Source of the DNA: G963676655 sp963676655
GTDB lineage: Bacteria > Verrucomicrobiota > Lentisphaeria > Victivallales > Victivallaceae
Length of the DNA: 64,000 nucleotides
Direction: 5' to 3'
NCBI GenBank assembly: GCA_963676655.2
Contig: CAXXKX010000005.1
Coordinates: forward strand, 186,001 to 250,000
A program made the position numbers and the translations under genes. This document shows, in pieces, positions 57,604 to 64,000 of this stretch. The notes beneath the pieces were generated by a model. That model worked only from the letters and a program-made list of their open reading frames with translations. It ran no database searches and had not been told where the DNA came from. The stretch's first letter is position 1, and every line of letters begins with the position of its first letter.

Positions 57604-60003
57604 ATGCCAATAACTGTTTACGCTTCCGGCGACGGCCGATATCCGGCGCTTTATGACGCGTCCTTATCTACAATCACAACTAAAAAGGCTTATTGGCCCG
57701 GCGCGTTTTTCGGGACTACCGCAGAATTCGCGGTTCGCCCGGTCCATGCCGACGGCTCGCCGTTTACCCTGGCCGAACTGAGCGCGATTGCCGTGTTCGA
57801 TTTCGGCATTGACATAGACTGGAATACCGGCACGCCGCCGCCGATCCGGACAATTACCGGCTTCTCCATCCGGGAAGTGGTTGATAACGGCGTCACCTGG
57901 GGCGAGATCGTGTTTGAGGTTGACTTTAATACCACAGAGGCCGGAGAGCTGATAACAAATGAAGCATGGCTGGAAATGGGCGCGGAACTCGACGGCTATC
58001 GTGCCGGAGAAGACCGGGCCAAACTAGTTGTTCAGTTCCCGTTTCTGCTGCTTGGCCGGCGCCTGGCTTCCGGCACCGGCACACCGACGCCGGTCGAAGA
58101 CGGATCGCTTTCCGGGCCGCAAATCTGGGCGCTTTTTGCAGACCCCGGAACATATCAGTTCAGCGTCGACGGCGCAACCGTCTGGCATGAAACCCAGGCA
58201 GATGCTGATCGCTATTACCGGTGGACCTGGGACGGCGAAAATTACGGCTCTGCGGTAAAGATGCCGGTGAGCGGCCCCGGAGATTCCGCGTATCAGGTCT
58301 GGCTTGATGCCGGAAACGAGGGAACCGAACAGGATTTTCTTGATTCGCTTGTAGCGGAAGACGGCTTGTCCGCGTATGAGGTCTGGCTTGATGCCGGAAA
58401 TGAGGGAACCGCTCAAGACTTTCTTGATTCGCTCGTAGGGGCAAAAGGAGACAAAGGAGATAAAGGAGATTCAAGCTACTCTTACATTGCCTTTGCTGTT
58501 GATAATCAAGGAACCGGTTGGAGCACTGCTCCTGATGTTAGCAAACCATATATTGCTTTCCTGGTATCCAGCGAACAACTTACCCCGGTTGAAAACGACT
58601 TTGCCGGGTGTACCTGGGTGAAGTTTATTTATACAGGAGACGTAATCGGCCCGGAAACTTCAACAAATAACGCTATTGTTCGTTTTGACGGCACGACAGG
58701 CAAATTGATTCAGGTCTCAATTGTTACAATTACCGACGTCGGAAAAATTGGCTTCCCGGATATCTCAACCACCGGCTTTATGAACGTTGCTGCCCGTTCC
58801 GTTGCTCCGACAACACCGTCAAACAATGATCTTTATGTTGATGACGGCTCGAATACCGAACACGGCGGCATCGGTCTTATGCAGTGGAACGGAGCAAGCT
58901 GGCTTGATTTTGGCGGTTCGGTTTATTTAGCTGCCAAAACTTATACTGATAATGCGATTGATGCCCTGGTAAACGGCGCCGGGGCCGCGCTAGATACGCT
59001 TTACGAGCTTGCCGAAGCGCTAGGCAACGACCCGGATTTTGCCGCGACTATTACAAATGCTCTGGCCGGTAAGGTTGCGACGTCCACCACGATTAACGGA
59101 CAGGCATTGACTTCCAATATCACCCTTGATACTGACGATATCGGAGAGGGAACAAATCATAAATACGTAACGGCAACGGACAAAACTAATCTTACGACCT
59201 TGACCGATGGCAGTAACGCTGATAGTCTGCATATTCATAGTTATGCTACTGAAGCTTTTGTTTCAGCCGCAATCTCCGCCCTGGTTGATTCCAGCCCGGC
59301 CACGCTTGATACTTTAAACGAGCTGGCGGCGGCTCTTGGTGATGATCCTAATTTTGCAACCACAGTTGCCGGGCTGATCGGTGAAAAACTGGCAAAATCG
59401 GCTAATCTTTCAGACCTGGATGATGCCGCGACCGCCCGGGATAATTTGGAACTGGAAAACGGCGCGACTATCAAACATAAACTCGACGCGACCGCTGACC
59501 CGACCGTAAACGATGACAGTACCGCTGGTTACTCTGTCGGCTCAACCTGGACCAATACTTCTACGAAAAAGATATTTGACTGCCTTGACGCTACGGCGGG
59601 AGCCGCTGACTGGGACGAACGAGGCACAGGAGCCGGCAGCGGGGATGTTGTCGGCCCATCAAGTTCAACTAACAACGCCATAGCTCGCTTTGATGAAGCG
59701 ACCGGAAAATTGATTCAGAACTCAGTAGTCGTAATTACCGACTTGGGGAAAATTACCCTGCCTGATATTGCCGCGACCGGCGTTCTGAACATCACGCCGC
59801 GTTCAACCGCTCCAACGGCCCCGGCCACTAACGATTTGTATCTTGATGACGGCACAAATACCGCGTCCGGAGAAAAAGGCTGGAGGCAGTGGAATGGTAC
59901 TTCATGGGATGACGTAGGTGCAATCGGCGGCGGATCATCAAGCGGCGGCGCCAGCGCCGCCGACATAATTATTATCAGTGACTTTACAGCTTCAAGAATT
60001 TAA
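57604..60003 (+). CDS. tail fibre protein with internal duplications
   Basis: A 799-residue fibre. ATG follows GGAGG. The N-terminal domain (about 1-155) is likely the attachment part. Then a duplicated unit (AYQVWLDAGNEGTEQDFLDS and AYEVWLDAGNEGTAQDFLDS) and a collagen-like GAKGDKGDKGD. Two long repeats follow: TNNAIVRFDGTTGKLIQVSI at about 350 and TNNAIARFDEATGKLIQNSV at about 685. Between them is a second pair (AAKTYTDNAIDALVNGAGAA, ATEAFVSAAISALVDSSPAT). Such modules build trimeric shafts and evolve by recombination. Confidence 0.85.
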   Translation: MPITVYASGDGRYPALYDASLSTITTKKAYWPGAFFGTTAEFAVRPVHADGSPFTLAELSAIAVFDFGIDIDWNTGTPPPIRTITGFSIREVVDNGVTWGEIVFEVDFNTTEAGELITNEAWLEMGAELDGYRAGEDRAKLVVQFPFLLLGRRLASGTGTPTPVEDGSLSGPQIWALFADPGTYQFSVDGATVWHETQADADRYYRWTWDGENYGSAVKMPVSGPGDSAYQVWLDAGNEGTEQDFLDSLVAEDGLSAYEVWLDAGNEGTAQDFLDSLVGAKGDKGDKGDSSYSYIAFAVDNQGTGWSTAPDVSKPYIAFLVSSEQLTPVENDFAGCTWVKFIYTGDVIGPETSTNNAIVRFDGTTGKLIQVSIVTITDVGKIGFPDISTTGFMNVAARSVAPTTPSNNDLYVDDGSNTEHGGIGLMQWNGASWLDFGGSVYLAAKTYTDNAIDALVNGAGAALDTLYELAEALGNDPDFAATITNALAGKVATSTTINGQALTSNITLDTDDIGEGTNHKYVTATDKTNLTTLTDGSNADSLHIHSYATEAFVSAAISALVDSSPATLDTLNELAAALGDDPNFATTVAGLIGEKLAKSANLSDLDDAATARDNLELENGATIKHKLDATADPTVNDDSTAGYSVGSTWTNTSTKKIFDCLDATAGAADWDERGTGAGSGDVVGPSSSTNNAIARFDEATGKLIQNSVVVITDLGKITLPDIAATGVLNITPRSTAPTAPATNDLYLDDGTNTASGEKGWRQWNGTSWDDVGAIGGGSSSGGASAADIIIISDFTASRI

Positions 60004-60020
60004 CACAGGAGAATATTATC

Positions 60021-60614
60021 ATGGCTGAATTATGGGAACCTCAAACCGTAGAAATTTTTAACCGGGAAAATACTAACGGGAATACCGACTGGACTTTATC
60101 CGGCAGTGGCACCGGCGAATATTACAAAACTGTTTCCGGTTATGACGCAGACAGTCTTTTCTACGCCGGGAATACTTTATTGGCTTCCGGTACTGCGGGG
60201 GCTTTGACGGCTGGACAATTTAATCTGACTGCCACAACTTTAACCGTCAGGCTGCCTGATGATTCCCTGGCTGGCATTTCCGGCGATACCAGCCCGGACT
60301 CAGCGCCTACCGGACACGTCAAAGGTTTTAATCAGGCTCAGACTGATGTTATCTCGGCGGTTGCGGCATCGACCGAATGGGATGTTAAACAGGTTGCGTT
60401 GATCAATGAGGATAAAGACCATGACGCCAACGTCAAAGTTTACCGGATTGAATCGGACGGCACTGTTAAATCGTTGACGTCAATTATTCTTTTGACAAAG
60501 AGCGATACTATTTACATGGGCGCGTTCGGACTTCAAACTGGTGAAAAGTTTGCTGTAATCAGTACCGGCGCGATCAGTGTTGATTTAAGCGTCTTAAAAC
60601 GGAGTACGTCATAA
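60021..60614 (+). CDS. hypothetical fibre-associated protein
   Basis: A 197-residue protein of beta character: TLSGSGTGEYYKTVSGYDAD, LTAGQFNLTATTLTVRLPDD, VKVYRIESDGTVKSLTSIIL. It follows the fibre gene by 17 bp with AGGAG before it. It may be a fibre tip, adaptor or chaperone. Its stop overlaps the next gene start. Confidence 0.6.
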   Translation: MAELWEPQTVEIFNRENTNGNTDWTLSGSGTGEYYKTVSGYDADSLFYAGNTLLASGTAGALTAGQFNLTATTLTVRLPDDSLAGISGDTSPDSAPTGHVKGFNQAQTDVISAVAASTEWDVKQVALINEDKDHDANVKVYRIESDGTVKSLTSIILLTKSDTIYMGAFGLQTGEKFAVISTGAISVDLSVLKRSTS

Positions 60615-60889
60615 TGAGTGGAACAGCAGGTCACGCAATTCGCCAGCAGACAATCAGGGCTGAAAAAATCGAAATTCGCCGTCAGTTTTTACAGCGGTTG
60701 TATCAGAACCGTTCAGAACTTATGACGGCGGTCAATGCTTACTTTGTTCAAAAGTTTGGAGATGGAACTTTTGACGCCGAACATCCGCTTGTCAAAGCGG
60801 TTAATACCAGCGCTGCAGGCGGTATTATCGATATTGAAAAGCTGGCTGAAAAGATCGAGGAGTACGATGGCATTCAAATCACTCAATGA
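60614..60889 (+). CDS. small helical protein
   Basis: A 91-residue protein: RQQTIRAEKIEIRRQFLQRL, YQNRSELMTAVNAYFVQKFG, IDIEKLAEKIEEYDGIQITQ. Probably a small tail or chaperone component. It overlaps the fibre-associated gene by one base and the next gene by 23 bp. Confidence 0.55.
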   Translation: MSGTAGHAIRQQTIRAEKIEIRRQFLQRLYQNRSELMTAVNAYFVQKFGDGTFDAEHPLVKAVNTSAAGGIIDIEKLAEKIEEYDGIQITQ

Positions 60890-61289
60890 CCGTAATGAAT
60901 TCGGGTACATGAACCGCTATCGGATGCTTTCAACCGCAGGTCTTGTCGGCTCCATCGGCGGCGGTAGTATCTCGAATTTCACAATAACGGCCTCCGGTTG
61001 CGGCTGTGCAACGGTAAACGGCGATTTCACTTGGAATGAAACCAACCAGCAGCATGAGTATTACGATGAAACATATTCTTACACGACTAGTTACGCTTTT
61101 TACAATTCTGAAACTGGACAATGGGAAATGTACGGATATGACATAGACTGGATGTATTACTTTGACGAAGTCGGCTTGGTGTGCTATTCCGAGGACGGCT
61201 CTGAGAATGAAGTTCCGACGACTGGCTGGACAATGGACTCAGTCTACTCTGGCTGGTATGACCCGGCCCCGACAATTACGGTATCATGA
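60867..61289 (+). CDS. putative receptor-binding protein 1
   Basis: A 140-residue protein. ATG 60867 follows GAGGAG. The N-terminal leader LNDRNEFGYMNRYRMLSTAG matches the leader of the next gene product, suggesting a shared attachment peptide. The remainder is rich in Tyr, Trp, Ser and Thr (CATVNGDFTWNETNQQHEYY, NSETGQWEMYGYDIDWMYYF), as in sugar-binding surface domains. Confidence 0.55.
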   Translation: MAFKSLNDRNEFGYMNRYRMLSTAGLVGSIGGGSISNFTITASGCGCATVNGDFTWNETNQQHEYYDETYSYTTSYAFYNSETGQWEMYGYDIDWMYYFDEVGLVCYSEDGSENEVPTTGWTMDSVYSGWYDPAPTITVS

Positions 61290-61299
61290 GGATTATTTA

Positions 61300-62127
61300 A
61301 TGAGTTTTTTTAGAAGCATACACATTAGAGATGAATTAGGGTACATGATTCCGTTCCGGTCTATGAGCCAGGTGTTTTTAAACAGTCCCTCTTTCAGCAT
61401 ATATTCTGATATTCTTTTTCAACTTAGTTTAAACCCTGATGACAACTTGATTCCAATAAAGAATGCGGTATGGATTTATGGTGCAACCAATATAGTTAAT
61501 CAATATAACGGTACAACCGGCGTGATTATCGATGAAACTAATACTGTACTTGATACTCCGTCTATTTATGCCGAAGCTACAGGCGGCGATAACGACTATT
61601 ATCAGTATCTTGACTGTACGCTTAACTATTGGCGCTATCCAGGGATGGGGCACGATTTTTATTTACCCGATGGCTTTACTTTCGATTTTTGGAGCAGAGT
61701 GCCGGGAGTGAATAACGAGGCCAATGTTCAAACGGTTTTTTATCTCAGCAGCATTGACGGCTCTGAGTATATTTATCTAGCTCGAATAGGAAGTGGGTTC
61801 AGAGTTTACTACACTGATATAAATGATTCAGTATCATATCTATCAAATGCTTACTTTGAAGACAGCTCGTTTGCACATTGGGCTTTTACGGTAGATGAGT
61901 CCGGAACTTTGAAGTTTTACAAAAATGGTTCGCTCCAGCAAACCAGCAGTACCGCCGCAAAGTTTACCAAAATAGGCAGAATAAAACTCGGAGCCATCCA
62001 AGGTGAAAACTCAACAAGCATGAACATTGCCTTAGCCAGAGCCTCCCGGAAAGTATTATGGTCTGAAAACTTCACAGTTCCAACCGCAGGTGATTACGAT
62101 TATCCAGTATATCTTAAATTTAATTGA
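61300..62127 (+). CDS. LamG/concanavalin-like receptor-binding protein 2
   Basis: A 275-residue protein. ATG 61300 lies after GAGGA. The N-terminal leader IHIRDELGYMIPFRSMSQVF resembles that of the previous gene. The C-terminal 180 residues form a LamG-like lectin domain: FTFDFWSRVPG, EYIYLARIGSGFRVYYTDIN, FAHWAFTVDESGTLKFYKNG, IKLGAIQGEN. It probably binds host glycans. AT-richer than the genes around it, a sign of modular exchange. Confidence 0.72.
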   Translation: MSFFRSIHIRDELGYMIPFRSMSQVFLNSPSFSIYSDILFQLSLNPDDNLIPIKNAVWIYGATNIVNQYNGTTGVIIDETNTVLDTPSIYAEATGGDNDYYQYLDCTLNYWRYPGMGHDFYLPDGFTFDFWSRVPGVNNEANVQTVFYLSSIDGSEYIYLARIGSGFRVYYTDINDSVSYLSNAYFEDSSFAHWAFTVDESGTLKFYKNGSLQQTSSTAAKFTKIGRIKLGAIQGENSTSMNIALARASRKVLWSENFTVPTAGDYDYPVYLKFN

Positions 62128-62136
62128 GGTGAAATC

Positions 62137-62565
62137 ATGACCGAAAAAGAAATCAAAGTTCAAATGCTCCGGATTGAAGCCAAACGGCTTGGCTTGGAAG
62201 CCCCGGAAAGCTTCTGGATGGCCCCGGTTGAAGAGCTGGCCAGAAATTACAATGGTTGCGGCCCGGAATGGATGAGTAAATTCGAGCGCGCCACATTGAC
62301 ATTCGCCTTGCGAGTATTTGAACCGGCGATCCTGATTCATGATTATGAGTTCAGCGAGTCTGACGGGACAAAAAAATCGTTCAAGGCGGCGAATTCCCGG
62401 ATTTTCGCTAATTGTGTAAAGTTGGCCATCGCCGCTTATGCCTGGTATCGCCTCTGGCGTTACCGTTGGCTGCGTCGTGCTGCCGTAGTCTGGATATTCT
62501 GTAGATACGGCGGCTGGTCTGCTTGGACAGACGCTTATAACCTTATAAAAGAGAAAGGAAAATAA
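62137..62565 (+). CDS. hypothetical late protein, possible phospholipase-A2-like
   Basis: A 142-residue protein. NYNGCGPEWMSKFERATLTF and PAILIHDYEF followed by AANSRIFANCVKLAIAAYAW recall small phage proteins with an NGCGP...HD motif and a downstream N-rich helix, patterns seen in phospholipase-A2-like folds. The C-terminal Trp/Arg-rich helix (WYRLWRYRWLRRAAVVWIFC) could insert in membranes. Assignment is weak; a lysis role is possible from position. Confidence 0.45.
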   Translation: MTEKEIKVQMLRIEAKRLGLEAPESFWMAPVEELARNYNGCGPEWMSKFERATLTFALRVFEPAILIHDYEFSESDGTKKSFKAANSRIFANCVKLAIAAYAWYRLWRYRWLRRAAVVWIFCRYGGWSAWTDAYNLIKEKGK

Positions 62566-62578
62566 TTAGAAATTTGAC

Positions 62579-62595
62579 AATCGGTTTTCGCAAAT
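62579..62595 (+). repeat. 17-bp element AATCGGTTTTCGCAAAT
   Basis: Identical copies at 49319-49335 (same strand) and, inverted, at 63666-63682 in the prophage right end. With the last it flanks the two lipoprotein genes. Confidence 0.8.
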
Positions 62596-62631
62596 CATCA
62601 TTAAAACCAATCACAAAAAAAGGAACAAAAA

Positions 62632-63318
62632 ATGAAACGCTTTAATTGGATCGTAATCTCTCTTATCGCTCTTATCGTAGTGACCTTCGGGGCCGGGTGC
62701 AATTCAATGACCGACACGTCAGTAGTAACAACAACCAAACCGGACGGAACAAAAATTGTCGAACAGCGGAATGTCGTTGAAAAATCTTCAGTTCGAAAGG
62801 ACAAAATAACTGTACTTTCAAGTACAATGACCGGTCTGATAGTTCAGCCTAGCGGCAGCAGCTCAGGCGGCACTCCGTTGGCCGATGTTACTATTCGCAC
62901 AGGTTCAAATACAACGGTTTCAAGCCCGGCTAACGTAAAGAGAATCGTTCACGCAACAGCTAAGGGCGCGGGCCTGCTTAACTCTTTGACAAACAGTTCA
63001 GCCACATCTGACACAGAAGTTTTTCTCGGAGCGGAGGGAGACCCCGGCCAGGGCGCGGCGGCGTTTTTCAATGCTTTGGCAAATTTGCAGCGCGCAAAGA
63101 ACGGCGCCATTTCCAGCGCATCGACTACTACCAATGCTGATGGCAGCAGTACCGCAAGTACTACCACCGGCAGTTCGACCGCCAGCTCAACGCTAAACAG
63201 CTCTACTACCAACTCGGATAGCTCAACCACCAAGACCGAGGCCACGACCTCCGCTGGAAGTGCCGAATCTACTAGCGGATCATCCACCGCGTCCACAGAG
63301 TCCACAGAGGCAAAATGA
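62632..63318 (+). CDS. lipoprotein with Ser/Thr-rich tail
   Basis: A 228-residue protein. The signal peptide MKRFNWIVISLIALIVVTFG ends in lipobox FGAGC, so Cys23 is lipidated. The middle part has TKPDGTKIVEQRNVVEKSSV. The C-terminal 80 residues are almost only Ser, Thr, Ala, Glu and Asn, a flexible stalk. It may act at the cell surface in superinfection exclusion or as an outer-membrane lysis component; neither can be proven from sequence. Confidence 0.7.
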   Translation: MKRFNWIVISLIALIVVTFGAGCNSMTDTSVVTTTKPDGTKIVEQRNVVEKSSVRKDKITVLSSTMTGLIVQPSGSSSGGTPLADVTIRTGSNTTVSSPANVKRIVHATAKGAGLLNSLTNSSATSDTEVFLGAEGDPGQGAAAFFNALANLQRAKNGAISSASTTTNADGSSTASTTTGSSTASSTLNSSTTNSDSSTTKTEATTSAGSAESTSGSSTASTESTEAK

Positions 63319-63503
63319 GATTATTGATTGCAATAGCCGCATTATTATTGCTGACGGGTTGCGTTGCTCCTTTGCGGGTGACGCAATCCCAATATCCCAA
63401 CGGCATTACCGTTACAAATATAACCGGCAGCTGTCATAATAAATCTATCGAAATAATCACCGAAAAAGGCTGTGCAATTATGATCCGGACGCCGTCCGAA
63501 TAA
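63315..63503 (+). CDS. small lipoprotein (Rz1-like position)
   Basis: A 62-residue protein. MRLLIAIAALLLLTGCVAPL has a clear lipobox (LLTGC). The rest is short: TQSQYPNGITVTNITGSCHN then a Cys-containing tail. It overlaps the preceding lipoprotein gene by ATGA. Small outer-membrane lipoproteins at the end of a late operon are often o-spanins, but no i-spanin partner is apparent. Confidence 0.6.
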   Translation: MRLLIAIAALLLLTGCVAPLRVTQSQYPNGITVTNITGSCHNKSIEIITEKGCAIMIRTPSE

Positions 63504-63665
63504 AAAACAATAGCAATTTGCGTCATAATACGTTTATAATAAGCAACTTACATATAAGCAATCTAAGTTTTTAAAACACTGCTTGCAAAAACAAAAAAGG
63601 CACGGTAAATTGATGCCGTGCCTTTTCCTTTTATAAAGGGCCTGAGAATTTAGAAAAAATTCGAA
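63504..63665. other. gap after the late operon
   Basis: AT-rich DNA containing the late terminator and nothing else recognisable. Confidence 0.6.
63593..63626 (+). terminator. late operon terminator
   Basis: Run of A, stem AAGGCACGG - TAAATTGATG - CCGTGCCTT, then a T-rich tail. It works in both directions and shields the prophage right end. Confidence 0.9.
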
Positions 63666-63716
63666 ATTTGCGAAAACCGATTAGCAACATTTGCGAAAAC
63701 CATTTTGCATACTACA
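63666..63716 (-). promoter_or_regulatory. prophage right end with two transposase-like sites
   Basis: Read inward (minus strand) it starts TGTAGTATG and has GGTTTTCGCAAAT at 63689-63701 and 63666-63678, 23 bp apart. Same register as the left end. TACA at 63713-63716 is the last phage base pair group; GCTTT follows as target duplication. Confidence 0.85.
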
Positions 63717-63803
63717 GCTTTTAATGTTTTCTAACTGTTCCCGGGGTTCAATCACTACGCTCAATCACCCCGGGCTGTTGCTATGTGCCGCGCTTTCAGC
63801 GCT
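63717..63803. repeat. REP-like palindrome cluster, right part
   Basis: It begins with the target-duplication copy GCTTT. Then stem CCCGGGGT / ACCCCGGG (63740-63747, 63767-63774) with TCAATCACTACGCTCAATC as loop, and GCGC-TTTCA-GCGC (63790-63802) after TATGTGCC. It continues the palindrome unit at 23045-23057 on the other side of the prophage. Confidence 0.65.
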
Positions 63804-63852
63804 ATTCAATAAATGCAATATGATTATAGGCCGGACTAATAAGTTTACAAAC

Positions 63853-64000
63853 TTATTTACCGGTGTAAAAAGTATCGGTTGAATCAGCGGGCATGACAGA
63901 TTTCAAAATTGCTTCGACATGTCCGTCAAAATATGCGCAATTAGCCCGGCCAACGGGATGAGCGGTCCCATGTGCGAAAACAGTGGTCCCGCCGCCGGCC
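63853..64000 (-). CDS. H-X9-DG pseudopilin-like protein, C-terminus only
   Basis: A frame open to the window edge on the minus strand, ending at TAA (63853-63855). The visible part, AGGGTTVFAHGTAHPVGRAN then CAYFDGHVEAILKSV, has the C-terminal mark (H...FDGHV) of the prepilin-type H-X9-DG proteins. The same family is encoded at 20979-21650 on the other side of the prophage. The N-terminus lies outside. Confidence 0.75.
   Translation of the reverse strand, partial: AGGGTTVFAHGTAHPVGRANCAYFDGHVEAILKSVMPADSTDTFYTGK

Larger units (their letters stand above)
23061..63716. mobile_element. complete Mu-type transposable prophage (40,656 bp)
   Basis: Both ends begin TGTA when read inward. From base 1 they stay in register without gaps: GGTTTTC occupies bases 16-22 at each end, and TGT recurs at 28-30. 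The insert is flanked by GCTTT at 23056-23060 and 63717-63721, a 5-bp duplication as made by Mu. Inside are a MuA-like DDE transposase, MuB-like ATPase, Gam, GemA, Mu-type terminase, portal, protease/scaffold, head protein and gp36-like and gp37-like genes. All genes needed for lysogeny, transposition and particle formation seem intact apart from an unrecognised lysis module, so it may be functional. Confidence 0.95.

Noticed and set aside
57604..62127. Gin-type invertible tail-fibre segment
   Set aside because: All fibre and receptor-binding genes are on the plus strand, and no alternative 3' fibre segments or paired crossover sites are visible.

Overview
The window comes from a Gram-negative anaerobe or facultative anaerobe that is probably in the Lentisphaerota (Victivallales) or a near PVC relative. 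This is inferred from style, not from a marker gene. The clues are an FGly sulfatase, several AraC regulators beside carbohydrate genes, a GntR/LacI-type chimeric regulator, H-X9-DG pseudopilin-like proteins on both sides of the prophage, a secreted beta-helix protein, an SGNH hydrolase and paired uroporphyrinogen-decarboxylase-like methyltransferases.

Host part 1 (1-23060): the end of an Fe(III)-type ABC importer (binding protein and fused permease); a small membrane protein; a sulfatase divergent from an AraC regulator; a REP-type tyrosine transposase; a second AraC regulator divergent from an SGNH hydrolase; a CBS protein; an Fe-S cluster of NifX-like protein, two MinD/Mrp-type ATPases carrying ferredoxin inserts and a DUF134 regulator; a secreted tyrosine phosphatase; a third AraC regulator divergent from two UroD-like genes; a beta-helix protein; a pseudopilin-like gene; and a GntR/LacI-like regulator with a clear palindromic operator. 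Host part 2 (63717-64000) holds the end of another pseudopilin-like gene.

Between them lies a complete transposable (Mu-type) prophage, 23061-63716 (40,656 bp). The two termini read inward as TGTA...GGTTTTC in identical register, and the insert is flanked by an exact 5-bp target duplication, GCTTT. It sits in a host REP-like palindrome cluster. The map is bidirectional. From a central switch (about 37.6-38.6 kb: Cro/Ner-like HTH, palindromic operator, HTH repressor-like gene) an early operon runs leftward: small regulators, Gam, MuA-like transposase, MuB-like ATPase, GemA, a serine recombinase, then an accessory tail with Nudix, DUF1643 and adenine methyltransferase genes. The late operon runs rightward: DUF2730-like, winged helix, DUF3486-like, terminase, portal, protease with nested scaffold, head proteins, tail genes, tape measure, fibre and receptor-binding-like proteins, and two lipoproteins. 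No contractile sheath is visible, so the virion is probably a siphovirus with a Mu-type head. A moron-like secreted protein with its own promoter and terminator lies between switch and late genes.

The most unusual feature is that short palindromic and CACGAAT-type dispersed repeats have colonised the prophage. They fill intergenic gaps, provide two genes with a duplicated 92-bp leader, are read in frame inside several phage proteins, and in one case encode the core of a signal peptide. Other highlights are a 47-residue stand-alone glycyl-radical loop resembling the C-terminus of anaerobic ribonucleotide reductase (NrdD), and a textbook -1 frameshift site in the tail-assembly chaperone gene.
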